A DNA stretch of 45,003 nt from Terriglobia bacterium (lineage in GTDB: Bacteria > Acidobacteriota > Terriglobia > Bryobacterales > Bryobacteraceae): positions 1-45,003 of the forward strand of contig JAIQFL010000046.1 of the NCBI GenBank assembly GCA_020073365.1, read 5' to 3'. Below the pieces are notes generated by a model, which was given only the letters and a program-made list of their open reading frames with translations, did no database searches and was not told the origin of the DNA. Positions 24,301-33,938 of this stretch are shown piece after piece (position 1 is the first letter of the stretch; the number at the start of each line of letters is the position of its first letter). Position numbers and translations under genes: made by a program.

Positions 24301-27300
24301 CGCCTTCAGGTCGGGGCGCTTGTCATACACGAAGCCGATGACGTGCGCCAAGGTCGGGAAGTCGCGCAGCTTGAGGTCCTCGGCGCGCGGAATATCATAG
24401 ATTCCGCGAATGGCGGCGAACAGCTCCGCCTGTTTGACGGTATCGACGCCGAGGTCCGCTTCCAGATCCAGATCCAGGTCGAGCATGTCCCTGGGATAGC
24501 CGGTCTTCTCCACCACCAAGTCCAGCAGGCGCTCCTTTACCGCATCGACGGCGACGACTGGGGCGGCGGGGACGTGCGGGGGCGCGGGCGCGGCCATTTC
24601 GACGGTGATTGGCGGTGCCGGGGCCGCCGCTTTCAGGTCGGGGCGCTTGTCATACACGAAGCCGATGACGTGCGCTAACGTTGGAAAATCGCGCAGCTTG
24701 AGATTCTCGGCGCGCGGAATATCGTAGATTCCGCGAATGGCGGCGAACAGCTCCGCCTGTTTGACGGTATCGACGCCGAGGTCCGCTTCCAGATCGAGGT
24801 CCAGGTCGAGCATGTCCCTGGGATAACCCGTCTTCTCGACGACCAGGTCCAGGAGGCGTTCCTTCACGGGATCGACGGCGGCGACTGGGGCAACGGCGGC
24901 GGGCGGGGGTGCGGCCGGCTGGCCGGTGGTTGGGGGCGCGGGTGCAGGCGTGGTGAGCCTGGTCTCTTCCGTCGCCGCTGTCACCGCCGGGGCGGGCGCT
25001 TTGACGCCAAGGTCGGGACGCTTGTCATGTACGAATTGGATGACATGGGCCAGCGTGGGAAAGTCGCGCAGTCTCATTTTGTCGTCCCGCGCGATCCCAT
25101 AGGCCTCACGGATGGAGGCAAACACTTCCGCTTGTTTGACCGTATCGACGCCCAGATCCGCCTCGAGATCCAGGTCCAGGTCGAGCATGTCGACCGGGTA
25201 GCCGGTGATCCCGGCTACCATGGCCAGGATCCGCTCTTTCACGGGATCGCCCACCGCGGCTGGTTTGGCCGCCGGTTGCGGAGCAGGAGCAGGTGGGACA
25301 GGCGATTCGCCTGTCCGGGCCGGACTAGAACCCACCTTCACGGGGGTTGACGCCTCCACCTTGGATGGGACAGGGGATGCAGGGGTTTGGATCGCGGGGG
25401 CCGGCGCCAGTGCCGGGCGGACATCCTGAGCAACTTTGGCGATCCGCGGCGGCGCGCCTTGGTCTTTCACCCGCAGCGTGCGCTGGACCACTTCCAGATC
25501 CGTAGCGCGACCGCCAGCCACCCGGTCCATCCAGGTGTTCCATGCGGCCGTGTCGGCAATGCGCGTGGCGTAGCCCAGAGCGTTTGGGCTGGGACGTGTT
25601 CCATCTTTCGTCTTCACCCAACGCAACAGCGTGATGCTGATCTGTGAGCCGAACCCGGCGCCCAGGTGCATCGCGTACTCGATGGGATATTTGCCGCCTT
25701 TCGACAAGTTCAACTGGCCTAACTCGGGATCTACCTCCTTGAAGTTGGCCACGGGCGGCACGCATCCCGTTTCCAGCGCTTTGATGGCCACGACATCCTC
25801 GAGGCCGGTACCCATCGCATGGCCGGTGAAGCCCTTGGTGTTGGCGATCACGATGCGGTCCGCTGAGTTGCCGAAGACCTTGCGTAGCGCATGGATCTCC
25901 GCGGAGGCGCTGCCGCCGCGAGCGGGGGTGTACGTTTCGTGGGACACGAAAACCAGGTGTGGCGCCAGTTCTTGGCGCGGAATGCCGCGCGCTTCGACTT
26001 GCGCTACCAACCCTTCCATCACCTGGCCGATGTGCTGGACATCCAAGCGACTGCCGTGGAAAGCGCTATTGGCCGTCACCGACCCCAATACCTCGCAGAT
26101 GGGCCGGATTCCGCGTTCGCGCACGGCGTCGGCGCTCTCCACCACAAAGGCGGCTGCGCCCATGCCCATGATCAAGCCATGCCGGCGGCGGTCGAACGGA
26201 ATGGCGGCGTCCTCGATCACTTCGTCGGTGGCCGCCGCTCCGCTCGCCAGAAAGCCCGCGCCCCACCATTCGATGAGGTGGTCGGAGGTGATGTCGTCGG
26301 CCGAGATGACCACCACGCGGCGGCACCGCCCGGCACGGATCCAGTCCTCCGCCAGCGTCGTGGCCTGTGCGGTGGAGGCGCAGGCGGAGTTGATTTGCGT
26401 GTTGGGGCCGCGGGCGCCGATGAATTCGGCGAATTGCGAATGTCCCATGGACAAGGTCCTGAACAGGAAGCGGCGGTCCAGGACGTACGGCTCCTTTTCG
26501 ATGGCGGCGCGCAACTCGTCGATGCGCCGGTCCAACTCCAGCCCGACCGGGGAGTGACCATTGGCTTGGGCCATTCGGCTGCGCAAGTCTTCGAGCATGG
26601 CCAACTGCTCGCGGCGGGTGTGGTCGGCGTAGTAACGCGCCGCCTCGTCGGCGAAGGAGTTGAAGGCGGGATAGGCAGCGGCAAAAATCACACCGGTATC
26701 GTCGCGCAGGTCGTCCGGCAATCCCCACCGGTCCGGTAACTGCGTGCCTTTGCCGGTGGTCTTATAGCGCATGACCAACGGGATGCCGGCATCCCGCAAC
26801 GCATCGATGCCGGCCGCAATCGCCAGGCTGGCACCGCGGTCGAGGGAGGCCAGGCGGTCGGCGGAAACGCCGAATTCACTCTCCAGATCGAAAGCGCCTC
26901 CGCGGCCCGCCAGCTTGATCACGTCCGCCACACTACCGATGGATTCAAAGGTGGGCTCTCCGTTGTCGCTCTTCACCAGGCGCGTGACGTGTTTGTCGAG
27001 CATGGCCCGGCGGAAGCGCGTGGGGATCACGTCGATGAATTGATCGCCGCGCAGGATGCGGGCGACGTTGGCATCGTCGAAGATACGCTCGGTCCCAGGC
27101 AGGCCCAACGCGGCTCCGGTGATGGCCACCGGTAGGCCGGAAGAGGACCCGTTCGAGCCGTGGTAGATCTTCCAGCCGCGCTCCAGAACTTCGGCGAACA
27201 TCTGCCCGAGTTCGGCGAGTGGCACAGGCATTTTTGCCTGTGTTGCCTGTGTTCCGCCGTTGGTCGCCAGCAATGCTGCCGCGGGCGCAGGAGAGTTGGC

Positions 27301-30246
27301 TGTCAGAGGCGGCGGCACTGCGATCGGTTCCGAAGGCCGATTCTCAATCGGCCGCAGGATGCCATCGTGCCCCATTGGCAAGGCCGGGATACCCGTGGCA
27401 CAGCCAGCGGCGTAAAGACCGCACAGCGCTTGATTGAAGGACACAATGTCACCGACTTTCGGATGATTGGTGAAAAGTGAAACCACGTCGCCGCGGTCGC
27501 CGAGCACATCCTCGACGAATCCGTGCAATGCCTTCTTCGGCCCGACTTCCACGAAGGTGCGCGCGCCGGCATCGTACAGCGTAGCCAAGCCCTTGACGAA
27601 TTGCACGGGCGAGGCAACCTGCTTCGCGAGAATGTCCAGCATCTCAGGCACAACGTGAGGTCCCGTGGGATAAAACTCGCCGTTTACGTTGGCTACCGTC
27701 GGGATGTGCGGCGATTCCAGATGCAGACGCTCCAGGGTGCGGCGTAACGGCTCGCTGGCCGGCGCCACAATCGACGTGTGGAAAGCATGGCTGACCGGCA
27801 GCGCCACCGCGTTGTAGCCGGCTTTCAGGAAAACCTCCATGGCTTGCTCGACGGCCTTGCTGGCGCCGCCGATGACCGCCTGGCAACTGCTGTTCACATT
27901 CGCGATCACCACGTATCCGTTGACGGTCTTCAGGATTCGCTCGATTTCGGCCATCGGCGCGAAGACGGCCGCCATCCGGCCGTTATCTGCCCACGCCACC
28001 TTAGTCATTTCGCGTCCGCGGGCGCTGACGGCTTCCAAGGCATCGGCGAAGGGGAGCGCGCCGGCGGCAACCAGCGCTCCATATTCGCCCAAGCTATGTC
28101 CCATGGTCATGTCGGGCACGATGCCGTAAGCGGCCAGGAGCCGGGTCAGCGAGAGATCGGTGGCCAGCACGGCCGGCTGCGTAATGGCGGTCTGGCGCAG
28201 ATCCTCTTCAGCCTGCGCGACGGCGCCGGCGTCGGCCTGGTCGATGAAGATGAACTTGCTGAGCGGCTTGCCGAGCAGCGGGGTCATCGCGCGATCGGCT
28301 TCGGCGAAGGTCTCGGCGACGATCGGTTCGGAAGCGCGGAGCGGCTGCAGCATGTTTACATACTGCGAGCCTTGGCCGGGATAGAGGAACGCCACCTTGG
28401 GCGCGGGACCCTGGCCGCGGAAGATGCCTTGCGGGCGAAGAGCTTTCCACACGGCCGCCTGGTTGGCCGCCAGGGCCTTGAGGGCTTTGGCCGATTTGTC
28501 CGCCAGGTCGGCGGCGTCGGCGTAGTCGATCGCCAGGCGTTGGGGCGCGCGCAGATCCGATTGAGACGGGGCGGCGGGCGCCGGTGCGCGGCCCGCCTCG
28601 GCGTCCGTTTGTACCAGGCGCAGACGCTTGGCCAACTCGATCTCCGAGGCGGCGCCGATCACCAACGCGCCACGGAGGGGAGGCTTGGGGAGGGGAGCGG
28701 AATTGGCGGTCGAAGCACTCCCTGAGGACATCTGCCCGGCGGCGGGCGCGGCAGGCGAAAGCGCCTGCCCCACGGGGGAAGCTGAAGCATGGCCCACTGT
28801 ACGCTTGCCGTTGCCGTTCAGCCTGTGGGGGATGTATTCTTCGAGCACGGCGTGAAAGTTGGTGCCGCCAAATCCAAAGGCGCTTACGCCCGCGCGCCGC
28901 ACGCCATCGGCCGTGGCGGTCCACGGTCTCAACTCCGTGTTGACGTAAAGCGGGGAATGGGCGAAGTCGATATTCGGATTGCGATGCTCGCAATTCACGC
29001 TGGGCGGCAGCACCTTATCGCGAAGCGCCAGGGCGGTTTTCAGCAGTCCAGCCGCTCCGGAAGCGCCTTTTAAGTGCCCGATGTTCGATTTGACCGAGCC
29101 AAGGGCCACCGAGCCGGCGGGCAGATGAAAACTGGTCAGCACATCGTTCATGCTTTGCACTTCGACTACGTCACCCACGCTGGTGGATGTGCCGTGGCCT
29201 TCCATCAACGTCACGGTAGCGGGCGATAAGCCGGCATTCTCCCAGGCGCGCTGGATGCTCAGCCTTTGGCCCACCGGGTTGGGCGCTGTGATGCCCTTTC
29301 CCTTACCGTCGCTCGCCCCGGCCATGCCGCGCAGCACGGCGTAGATCTTGTCGCCGTCGCGCTCGGCATCCGCCAGGCGCTTGAGCACGAAGATCACCGC
29401 GCCTTCGCCCATGATGAAGCCGTCGGCGCCCTCGGCGTAGGGGCGTGAGCCGGTCGCCGAGAGGGCGCCGATCTTGCAGAACTTGACGAAGCTCGAGACG
29501 CCCATATTGCGGTCGATGCCGCCGGTGATCGCGACGTCAAAATCGTTCTCTACCAGTGCTTCCACCGACGAACTGATGGCTGCCATGGCCGATGCGCAGG
29601 CAGCGTCACATACGTAGTTGGGACCGTGAAAGTTGTAAATGTTCGCAATGCGGCCGGCAATGCAGTTGGCCAATTCGCCGGGCATGGTGTCTTCCGTAAC
29701 CTCGGGGAGGAGTTGGTCCATCCGCTGGTGCAATTCGCGGGTGATATTGTGGCGCACCTCGGCCGGCAGCGCGGCGAAACTGGTGGTCGCGGCCAGCTCG
29801 CGGGCGTATTCCGGAAACTGAAGGCGCAACACGGTCAGATAGTGCTTCTCCCCGCCCAAGGCATTGCCGAGGATCACGGCGGTGCGATCGGTATTCAGGG
29901 GCCGCTTCGGGTAGCCGTAATCTTCCAGCGCCGCGCGCGTGCAGGAAATAGCCCACTGTTGCGCGCCATCCATGGCGTCGGCGACGCACGGCGGGATAGC
30001 CAGGTGCCACTTCATGGGATCCCATGGGTATTCACGCACCCAGCCGCCGATCTTGGAGTAGGTCTTATCTGGCGCGCTGTGATCGGGATCGTAATACAAT
30101 GCCGGGTCCCAACGCTCGGGCGCAACCTCAGTGATGCTGTAACGCCCGCTCTTCACGTTCTCCCAGAAAGCCGGAACGTTGGGGGCATCGGGCAGAACGG
30201 CTCCCGCCCCCACAATCGCAATCGCTCGATAAGCAGTGTCTTCCAT
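21361..30246 (-). CDS. Multidomain lipid/polyketide synthase KS-AT-KS-ACPx4-KR-DH
   Basis: A 2961-residue iterative type I synthase related to PUFA/secondary-lipid synthases. Approximate domains: KS1 5-475 (Cys217 in [29 protein letters not shown]); AT 613-945 (Ser718 in GHSLGEY); KS2 1035-1545 (Cys1289 in [27 protein letters not shown]); four ACPs 1665-2085, each GVDTVKQAE; PfaA-like KR 2360-2640 ([15 protein letters not shown]); DH 2665-2955 ([18 protein letters not shown], with Glu where Asp is usual). There is no enoyl reductase, thioesterase or obvious chain-length factor, so a hydroxylated or polyene acyl chain is possible. The ATG at 30246 has AGGAAA nine bases upstream. Linkers contain in-frame palindromic repeats. 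Upstream genes encode an acyl-CoA dehydrogenase and its electron-transfer partners; downstream is the phosphopantetheinyl transferase. The product is unknown. Confidence 0.93.
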   Translation of the reverse strand: MEDTAYRAIAIVGAGAVLPDAPNVPAFWENVKSGRYSITEVAPERWDPALYYDPDHSAPDKTYSKIGGWVREYPWDPMKWHLAIPPCVADAMDGAQQWAISCTRAALEDYGYPKRPLNTDRTAVILGNALGGEKHYLTVLRLQFPEYARELAATTSFAALPAEVRHNITRELHQRMDQLLPEVTEDTMPGELANCIAGRIANIYNFHGPNYVCDAACASAMAAISSSVEALVENDFDVAITGGIDRNMGVSSFVKFCKIGALSATGSRPYAEGADGFIMGEGAVIFVLKRLADAERDGDKIYAVLRGMAGASDGKGKGITAPNPVGQRLSIQRAWENAGLSPATVTLMEGHGTSTSVGDVVEVQSMNDVLTSFHLPAGSVALGSVKSNIGHLKGASGAAGLLKTALALRDKVLPPSVNCEHRNPNIDFAHSPLYVNTELRPWTATADGVRRAGVSAFGFGGTNFHAVLEEYIPHRLNGNGKRTVGHASASPVGQALSPAAPAAGQMSSGSASTANSAPLPKPPLRGALVIGAASEIELAKRLRLVQTDAEAGRAPAPAAPSQSDLRAPQRLAIDYADAADLADKSAKALKALAANQAAVWKALRPQGIFRGQGPAPKVAFLYPGQGSQYVNMLQPLRASEPIVAETFAEADRAMTPLLGKPLSKFIFIDQADAGAVAQAEEDLRQTAITQPAVLATDLSLTRLLAAYGIVPDMTMGHSLGEYGALVAAGALPFADALEAVSARGREMTKVAWADNGRMAAVFAPMAEIERILKTVNGYVVIANVNSSCQAVIGGASKAVEQAMEVFLKAGYNAVALPVSHAFHTSIVAPASEPLRRTLERLHLESPHIPTVANVNGEFYPTGPHVVPEMLDILAKQVASPVQFVKGLATLYDAGARTFVEVGPKKALHGFVEDVLGDRGDVVSLFTNHPKVGDIVSFNQALCGLYAAGCATGIPALPMGHDGILRPIENRPSEPIAVPPPLTANSPAPAAALLATNGGTQATQAKMPVPLAELGQMFAEVLERGWKIYHGSNGSSSGLPVAITGAALGLPGTERIFDDANVARILRGDQFIDVIPTRFRRAMLDKHVTRLVKSDNGEPTFESIGSVADVIKLAGRGGAFDLESEFGVSADRLASLDRGASLAIAAGIDALRDAGIPLVMRYKTTGKGTQLPDRWGLPDDLRDDTGVIFAAAYPAFNSFADEAARYYADHTRREQLAMLEDLRSRMAQANGHSPVGLELDRRIDELRAAIEKEPYVLDRRFLFRTLSMGHSQFAEFIGARGPNTQINSACASTAQATTLAEDWIRAGRCRRVVVISADDITSDHLIEWWGAGFLASGAAATDEVIEDAAIPFDRRRHGLIMGMGAAAFVVESADAVRERGIRPICEVLGSVTANSAFHGSRLDVQHIGQVMEGLVAQVEARGIPRQELAPHLVFVSHETYTPARGGSASAEIHALRKVFGNSADRIVIANTKGFTGHAMGTGLEDVVAIKALETGCVPPVANFKEVDPELGQLNLSKGGKYPIEYAMHLGAGFGSQISITLLRWVKTKDGTRPSPNALGYATRIADTAAWNTWMDRVAGGRATDLEVVQRTLRVKDQGAPPRIAKVAQDVRPALAPAPAIQTPASPVPSKVEASTPVKVGSSPARTGESPVPPAPAPQPAAKPAAVGDPVKERILAMVAGITGYPVDMLDLDLDLEADLGVDTVKQAEVFASIREAYGIARDDKMRLRDFPTLAHVIQFVHDKRPDLGVKAPAPAVTAATEETRLTTPAPAPPTTGQPAAPPPAAVAPVAAVDPVKERLLDLVVEKTGYPRDMLDLDLDLEADLGVDTVKQAELFAAIRGIYDIPRAENLKLRDFPTLAHVIGFVYDKRPDLKAAAPAPPITVEMAAPAPPHVPAAPVVAVDAVKERLLDLVVEKTGYPRDMLDLDLDLEADLGVDTVKQAELFAAIRGIYDIPRAEDLKLRDFPTLAHVIGFVYDKRPDLKAAPAPTTAEPAAPAPALAPAPVAAPATTDDPIKEKILDLVVEKTGYPKDMLDLDLDLEADLGVDTVKQAEMFAAIRQIYNIPRDQDLKLRDFPTLAHVIQFARDRSTIGQPTVAAVPPVDALPPALSPIESAPARPVLASLDAANRIPRRVPVPVLRPPLNMCKPTGVTLAAGQRVVLMPDQGGVGEALAERLQAMGVDVLRLENAADPDVLATTLKNWLAAGPVQGIYWLPALDIEGNLRDMDLAAWHEALRVRLKSLYSTMRILFEQIALPGTFLVSATRLGGQHGYDEAGAVAPLGGAVVGFTKTYKRERMDALVKAVDFEPQRKPAEVAEFLIQETLRDPGAIEIGYKAEQRWTVGLQEQPAADGQPGLTLDKDTVFVITGAAGSIVSAITADLATASGGTFYLLDLAPEPHPDDPDLARFVSDKEGLKRDLFARIQARGERATPALVEKELSALERLQAARSAIDAVRAAGGTAHYFSVNLTDADAVAKVIGKLRESSPRIDVLLHAAGIERSHFLPDKDPREFHLVFDVKSDGWFNLMRAIGDMPLGATVAFSSIAGRFGNGGQTDYSSANDLLCKIASNFRATRTATRAIAIDWTAWGGIGMATRGSIPKMMELAGIDMLPPEAGVPLIRRELTAGGTRGEIVIGQRLGALLNEWDATGGLDTAALEAPGETRLHGPMIGKIAAMDVHRGLTIETTLDPAIQPFLHDHQIDGTPVLPGVMGIEAFAEAAQSMLPGWRVEALEDVNFLAPVKFYRHEPRTLTVEALFRPNGDAVVADCRLTGRRTLPNQTEPQVTTHFTARVRLVGQASACQSLQAEAPPQPNGSTYEAAGIYRVYFHGPAYQVLERGWMDENRIVGQFAKDLPTHHHPLELPTLMAPRLMELCLQTAGLWEIVEESRMGLPLHIDRVSLLRAPDLAEGRLYAVVTPNPQQGSFDAEVVDKDGNRYVCMSGYRTVALPNSVDATLLKPLQLVMA
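21852..21869. repeat. In-frame REP-like palindrome inside the DH region
   Basis: GACAGGC tgaa GCCTGTC is a perfect palindrome flanked by CCACC. On the coding strand it is read as [10 protein letters not shown], in the linker between the two halves of the dehydratase domain. It is the same unit as the intergenic copies at 21273-21343. Confidence 0.75.
23995..25252 (-). repeat. Four tandem carrier-protein domains with Thr at the attachment site
   Basis: Four units of about 240 bases encode ACP1 (25010-25252), ACP2 (24637-24877), ACP3 (24306-24548) and ACP4 (23995-24215), separated by Ala/Pro-rich linkers. The attachment residues are Thr1702, Thr1827, Thr1936 and Thr2046. Codons are ACG, ACC, ACC and ACC, so the residue is not simply copied. 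ACP2 and ACP3 are nearly identical in protein sequence, indicating recent duplication or gene conversion. Confidence 0.9.
25296..25316. repeat. In-frame REP-like palindrome in the linker before ACP1
   Basis: GGACAGGCG att CGCCTGTCC is a perfect palindrome, preceded by GGTG. On the coding strand it reads RTGESPVPP within the Pro/Ala-rich linker between KS2 and the first carrier domain. Confidence 0.75.
27223..27242. repeat. In-frame palindrome in the AT-KS2 linker
   Basis: CACAGGCA tttt TGCCTGTG is a perfect palindrome, and a further TGCCTGTG copy follows directly. The coding strand reads [14 protein letters not shown]. It lies between the acyltransferase and the second ketosynthase. Confidence 0.65.
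28751..28799. repeat. Two adjoining REP-like units in the KS1-AT linker
   Basis: GCAGGCG aaag CGCCTGC (28751-28768) is perfect. A weaker related unit (28774-28799) follows. Together they are read in frame as [16 protein letters not shown], two tandem copies of the VGxA peptide produced by this repeat family. Confidence 0.7.
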
Positions 30247-30279
30247 GATGACGTTTCCTGTTTCCCTGCACGCTCCAAA

Positions 30280-30438
30280 AACCTGGTGGGGCGGGTGATT
30301 CGCCTGCCGCGGTCAAGCGAAGCTCGCTGCGTGGGCGCTTCGCGGCCCGCCGGCGAGGGCAGGCGAATAGCCTGCCCCACCAGGTCTCTAAACGTGCGCC
30401 ACAATCCTTCGAAGGTGGGGCAGGCGCATCCGCCTGCC
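30280..30438. repeat. Cluster of three REP-like palindromes upstream of the synthase gene
   Basis: The 211-base gap between the acyl-CoA dehydrogenase stop and the synthase start holds units at 30285-30308, 30357-30377 (GGGCAGGC gaata GCCTGCCC) and 30419-30438 (GGCAGGCG catc CGCCTGCC). The first two are opposed and share the outer ends ACCTGGTGGGGC and GCCCCACCAGGT, so 30280-30385 is one large imperfect inverted repeat, like a small MITE or BIME. It could attenuate transcription into the synthase gene. Confidence 0.75.
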
Positions 30439-30457
30439 TTTCCTTCACAGCTTCTCT

Positions 30458-32137
30458 TTACGCGGCTACTCCCGCGCCCTTCGACGTGCGATGGTAAAGC
30501 ACGTCGGCTACAGAATCCATGTCCGCAATCAGGCCTGCCTGCGCACGGTGCACGGCGGGCAGTCCCAAAGCTGCTTCAAAGGCGCCCATCTCCGCATCCG
30601 TAACGCCCCCTGCTCCGGTTATCCAGCGCAAGCCTTCTTCGGCAACCTTGAGGGCCGCCTCGCGCGCGAAGATCCGGCTGATCGCGGCGAACGCCACCGG
30701 GTCGAATCGCTGGTTGGCCTTTTCGTTCAGCCGGCCTTCCGCCATCAGCGCCGCGCGGCGCGACAAGCCGCCGGCGGACTCCGCAAAGGCGATCCATTCG
30801 CCCAGGCGTAGAAGAATGTGTTGATACCGGGTCAGGCGGCCGATCCGGGCTTTTTCCATTACTTCGGCCAAGGCGTGGAAAGCCAGCGCCGCTATATTGG
30901 CGCCCACGTTCGGGTGGCGGGCGTGGAGCGCTTCCGACTGGCGCGCCTGCTCGTGATAGTGTTGGCCGCGGGTCTTCAGATGAAGCTGCCAGCGGTCGCG
31001 GCTAATGGTCATCTCCATGATCTCGGAGGTGCCTTCGTAAATCGTCGTGATGCGAACGTCGCGGCTGATCTTCTCCACCATGTACTCGTGGGTGTAGCCG
31101 TAGCCGCCCAGCGCCTGGATACTTGCGTCGGCAGCCAGGTTGCCGGCCTCGGTGGCCATGTACTTGGCGATGGCGCCTTCGGTGTTCAGGCTGCCTTCCG
31201 CGCCGCCATCGATGCGCTCGGCGGTTTCTTCGATGAAGGCGCGGGCGGCCTCCAGGCGGGCCACGTGCGGCACGATCAACTTATGCGTGTATCCCTGCTT
31301 TTCCGAGAGCGGCGACCCGGCCTGGATGCGCTTGGTGGAATAAGGGATGGCGCGATCCAGCGCGGACCAGCCGCCCCCCAGGCCGAACGCCGCCACCATC
31401 AGCCGCGTATAACCGAACACCGCCTGAGCCTGATTCAGTCCCAGGCCTTCCACGCCACCCACCAGCCGGTCGGCATCCACGTAAACGTCGCTAAACGCAA
31501 GGGCCGCGGTGTTGCTCAGCCGGATGCCGTGCTTGTCCTCGGGCTCGTCATGGGTGAAACCGGGCGCGCCCTTTTCCACGATGAACCAACTGGGGCCGGC
31601 GGGGGTATTCGCCAAAACCGTGTAGGCGCCCGCGATTCCTCCGTTGCTGATCCATTGCTTGTTTCCATTAATCTTGTAACCAACCACGCGGCCGTCCTCG
31701 GTGACTCGCTCGGCGGTGGTCTGCAGTGCCCCAAGGTCGCTGCCCGCATCCGGTTCGGTGGCGCCGTAGGCGAACAACAGTCCCTCTTCGGCGATGCGCG
31801 TCAGCCAGAACTTCTTTTGCTCCGGCGTAGCACCGACGGTAATCGGGTCGCTCCCCAGGAACGTTGCCAGCACCGCCGTGGCGACGCCCAGATCTATGCG
31901 CGCCATCTCTTCGCAGATGCAGTACACATCGAAGGCGCCGCCTCCGAAACCGCCATACTCTTCGGGAATGAACAGGAGCTGAATGCCCAGCTTGTCCGGG
32001 CTGCACATATGCCGGACAATCTCGATCGGGCATTCGTCGCGCTCATCCAGATCGATCAACTCCTGGTCGGGCAACCGTTTCTTGGCGAATTCCTTGAGTG
32101 ATTTCACACTCAACTTCAGCGTCTTTGGGGCGATCAT
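30458..32137 (-). CDS. Acyl-CoA dehydrogenase, long form
   Basis: FAD enzyme expected to oxidise acyl-CoA (or an acyl-thioester) to the 2-enoyl form and pass electrons to ETF. The 559-residue protein is well above the usual 380-400: the standard fold (about 1-390; [13 protein letters not shown] for substrate/[13 protein letters not shown] with the catalytic-base Glu near residue 367) is followed by a helical C-terminal extension of about 170 residues, as in very-long-chain enzymes. The start at 32137 overlaps the etfA stop by 4 bp (ATGA) and has AAAGGAG upstream; an in-frame ATG at 32167 is disfavoured. It sits between etfA and the synthase, so it may act on the synthase product. Confidence 0.93.
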   Translation of the reverse strand: MIAPKTLKLSVKSLKEFAKKRLPDQELIDLDERDECPIEIVRHMCSPDKLGIQLLFIPEEYGGFGGGAFDVYCICEEMARIDLGVATAVLATFLGSDPITVGATPEQKKFWLTRIAEEGLLFAYGATEPDAGSDLGALQTTAERVTEDGRVVGYKINGNKQWISNGGIAGAYTVLANTPAGPSWFIVEKGAPGFTHDEPEDKHGIRLSNTAALAFSDVYVDADRLVGGVEGLGLNQAQAVFGYTRLMVAAFGLGGGWSALDRAIPYSTKRIQAGSPLSEKQGYTHKLIVPHVARLEAARAFIEETAERIDGGAEGSLNTEGAIAKYMATEAGNLAADASIQALGGYGYTHEYMVEKISRDVRITTIYEGTSEIMEMTISRDRWQLHLKTRGQHYHEQARQSEALHARHPNVGANIAALAFHALAEVMEKARIGRLTRYQHILLRLGEWIAFAESAGGLSRRAALMAEGRLNEKANQRFDPVAFAAISRIFAREAALKVAEEGLRWITGAGGVTDAEMGAFEAALGLPAVHRAQAGLIADMDSVADVLYHRTSKGAGVAA

Positions 32138-33150
32138 GACCGGCTCCTTTCGCTCATGGGCAGGCATTTCTCTTCCTGGACCCGATTGGTCAATTCCGGC
32201 AGAAACTCCAGGATGTCGGCGACAATTCCGACGTCCGCCACCCGGAATATGGGGGCTTTGGGGTTCTTGTTGATGGCGACCATCAGAGGATTGCCTTTAA
32301 TTCCGGCGAGGTGCTGGAACGAACCGCTAATGCCGCATGCCAGGTAAACCTTGGGCCTTACGGTTTTGCCGGACGATCCCACCTGCCGGGATTTCTCCAG
32401 CCACTTGGCGTCGACCACCGGTCGCGAGCAACTCACCGCGCCGCCCAGGGCGTCGGCCAGTTCCTGGGCGATGTGTACGTTCTCCGGATCCTGGATGCCG
32501 CGGCCGATGGAAACCAGGACCGGGTGTTTGGTGATATCGACATCGCCGGTTTCGGCGACCACCGTCTCCAGATAGCGCCGTCCGGCCGACAGAGGGCCGA
32601 CCTCAGATGACTTGTCGACCAGCTGTGAGTCAGCTTCGGGGCAAGCTAAAGCATGCCCTACCTTTTCAGCGAACGCGCCGGGACGGATATTGATAACCGC
32701 GCTGGACGAAATATCGCAACGAACGTGGGTGCTCACCTGTCCGCCGAATTCCTGGCGCACCAGTTTGAGAGAGGCCCCGTCCAAGCCCTCGATATCCAGG
32801 ACGTCCGAGACAAAGGCTGCATTCATCTTGATAGAGAGACCCGGCGACAGATCGACCCCGAAATGGGAATGAGGGACCAGCAAGATACTGTCTTTCGGCA
32901 GAACACTTACTAAAGCCTTGCGGACCAGCTCGGCATTGGGGTAATCCAGTGACTCATTGGCGATCTTCCATACCTCACTGTAGGTAGCGCGGAGAGTTTC
33001 GCAGACGGCATCCAGATCGGCACCCCAACCGGTGACGATGGCTGTAGGCGATTGAGCGGCATCGATTTTTTTGGCCGCGACGGGCAACTCGGCCGCCGAA
33101 TCGTCGACGACGCCGCCTTTGTGTAGGATGAATGCAAAGATCCGAGCCAT
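32134..33150 (-). CDS. etfA: Electron transfer flavoprotein alpha subunit
   Basis: The FAD-binding subunit of the ETF heterodimer, which carries electrons from acyl-CoA dehydrogenases to a membrane quinone reductase. The 338-residue protein has the N-terminal alpha/beta domain and the C-terminal FAD domain with [40 protein letters not shown] and [13 protein letters not shown] palindromic repeat at 32639-32658 is read in frame as [13 protein letters not shown] near residues 163-175, between the two domains. Its start overlaps the etfB stop by 1 nt and its stop overlaps the dehydrogenase start, so all three genes are translationally coupled. Confidence 0.97.
   Translation of the reverse strand: MARIFAFILHKGGVVDDSAAELPVAAKKIDAAQSPTAIVTGWGADLDAVCETLRATYSEVWKIANESLDYPNAELVRKALVSVLPKDSILLVPHSHFGVDLSPGLSIKMNAAFVSDVLDIEGLDGASLKLVRQEFGGQVSTHVRCDISSSAVINIRPGAFAEKVGHALACPEADSQLVDKSSEVGPLSAGRRYLETVVAETGDVDITKHPVLVSIGRGIQDPENVHIAQELADALGGAVSCSRPVVDAKWLEKSRQVGSSGKTVRPKVYLACGISGSFQHLAGIKGNPLMVAINKNPKAPIFRVADVGIVADILEFLPELTNRVQEEKCLPMSERSRS
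32639..32658. repeat. In-frame palindrome inside etfA
   Basis: GGGCAAGC taaa GCATGCCC, with one mismatch in the arms. On the coding strand it is read as [10 protein letters not shown] between the two ETF-alpha domains. It matches the variant arms seen at 15876-15898 and 37151-37172. Confidence 0.7.
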
Positions 33151-33938
33151 TAGTTCAACCCTCCTTTGGCCTTCAACAGCTCCATCAGTTTGTCGATGAT
33201 CTCTTCCGTGCTGCCTTCGAGCATCTCGGCCTCTTTGCCCACCGCGGGCACAAAGTAGTCCACGCGCTTGACCTTCGCCGCAGCTTCCCCTACAGCGCCG
33301 GGGTCGACACCGAGGGCCGACGCATCGAAGGTCGGAATGTTTCGGGAAGCCACTTGCCGGATGCCTCGCATACCCACGTAACGCGGTTCATTGATGCCAG
33401 TCTGAATGGAGAGCACACAGGGGAGATCGATGGCATTCATCTCCTTGTTGCCGCCTTCGATCTCCCGGCTGATCTTCAGCTTTCCGCCTTCCAGCTCAAT
33501 GGAATTCACCAGCGAGGCGAATGGATAGTCCAGCATGGCAGCCAACATCCCGCCCACTTGTGCGCCCCCGTCGTCGGCCTGGACCCCGGTCAAGATCAGG
33601 TCGTATTGACCCTGCGCGACGAAAGCTTTCAGAACCGTCGCGATGCCCCGGCCGTCCGAGCCGTGGAAGGCCTCGTCGGAGATCAGCACGCCCTGGTGGG
33701 CGCCCATGGCCATCTCCCGGCGCAGGATCTCCTCGTCCTCGTCGCCACCGACCGTGACGACGGTGACGTTTCCGCCCACCCGATCGACAATCTGAAGGGC
33801 CTCTTCGACCGCGTAGTTGTCCGGTTCGTTCACCGAATACACCAGGTCGTCGCGTTCGATGTCGTCTCCGGCACTGTTGAGCTCAATTTCGTTCTCTGAA
33901 GTGTCGGGCACTCTTCTGGCGCAAACTAGGATTTCCAC
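33150..33938 (-). CDS. etfB: Electron transfer flavoprotein beta subunit
   Basis: The partner of EtfA, carrying AMP or, in bifurcating types, a second FAD. The 262-residue protein has the family N-terminus (EILVCARRVPDTSE), VNEPDNYAVEEALQI, TVVTVGGDEDEEILRREMAMGAHQGVLI, DLILTGVQADDGGAQVGGMLA and the recognition-loop region. It begins with GTG at 33938, with GGGAGAG eight bases upstream, and overlaps the upstream Fe-S oxidoreductase gene by 13 bp. I do not see enough to decide whether this ETF is bifurcating. Confidence 0.97.
   Translation of the reverse strand: MEILVCARRVPDTSENEIELNSAGDDIERDDLVYSVNEPDNYAVEEALQIVDRVGGNVTVVTVGGDEDEEILRREMAMGAHQGVLISDEAFHGSDGRGIATVLKAFVAQGQYDLILTGVQADDGGAQVGGMLAAMLDYPFASLVNSIELEGGKLKISREIEGGNKEMNAIDLPCVLSIQTGINEPRYVGMRGIRQVASRNIPTFDASALGVDPGAVGEAAAKVKRVDYFVPAVGKEAEMLEGSTEEIIDKLMELLKAKGGLN

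Noticed and set aside
23056..24678. 540-codon open frame on the plus strand opposite the ACP and KR region
   Set aside because: It is antisense to strongly conserved carrier domains. High GC and repeated Ala/Pro/Asp codons keep the opposite frame open; it has no recognisable domain.
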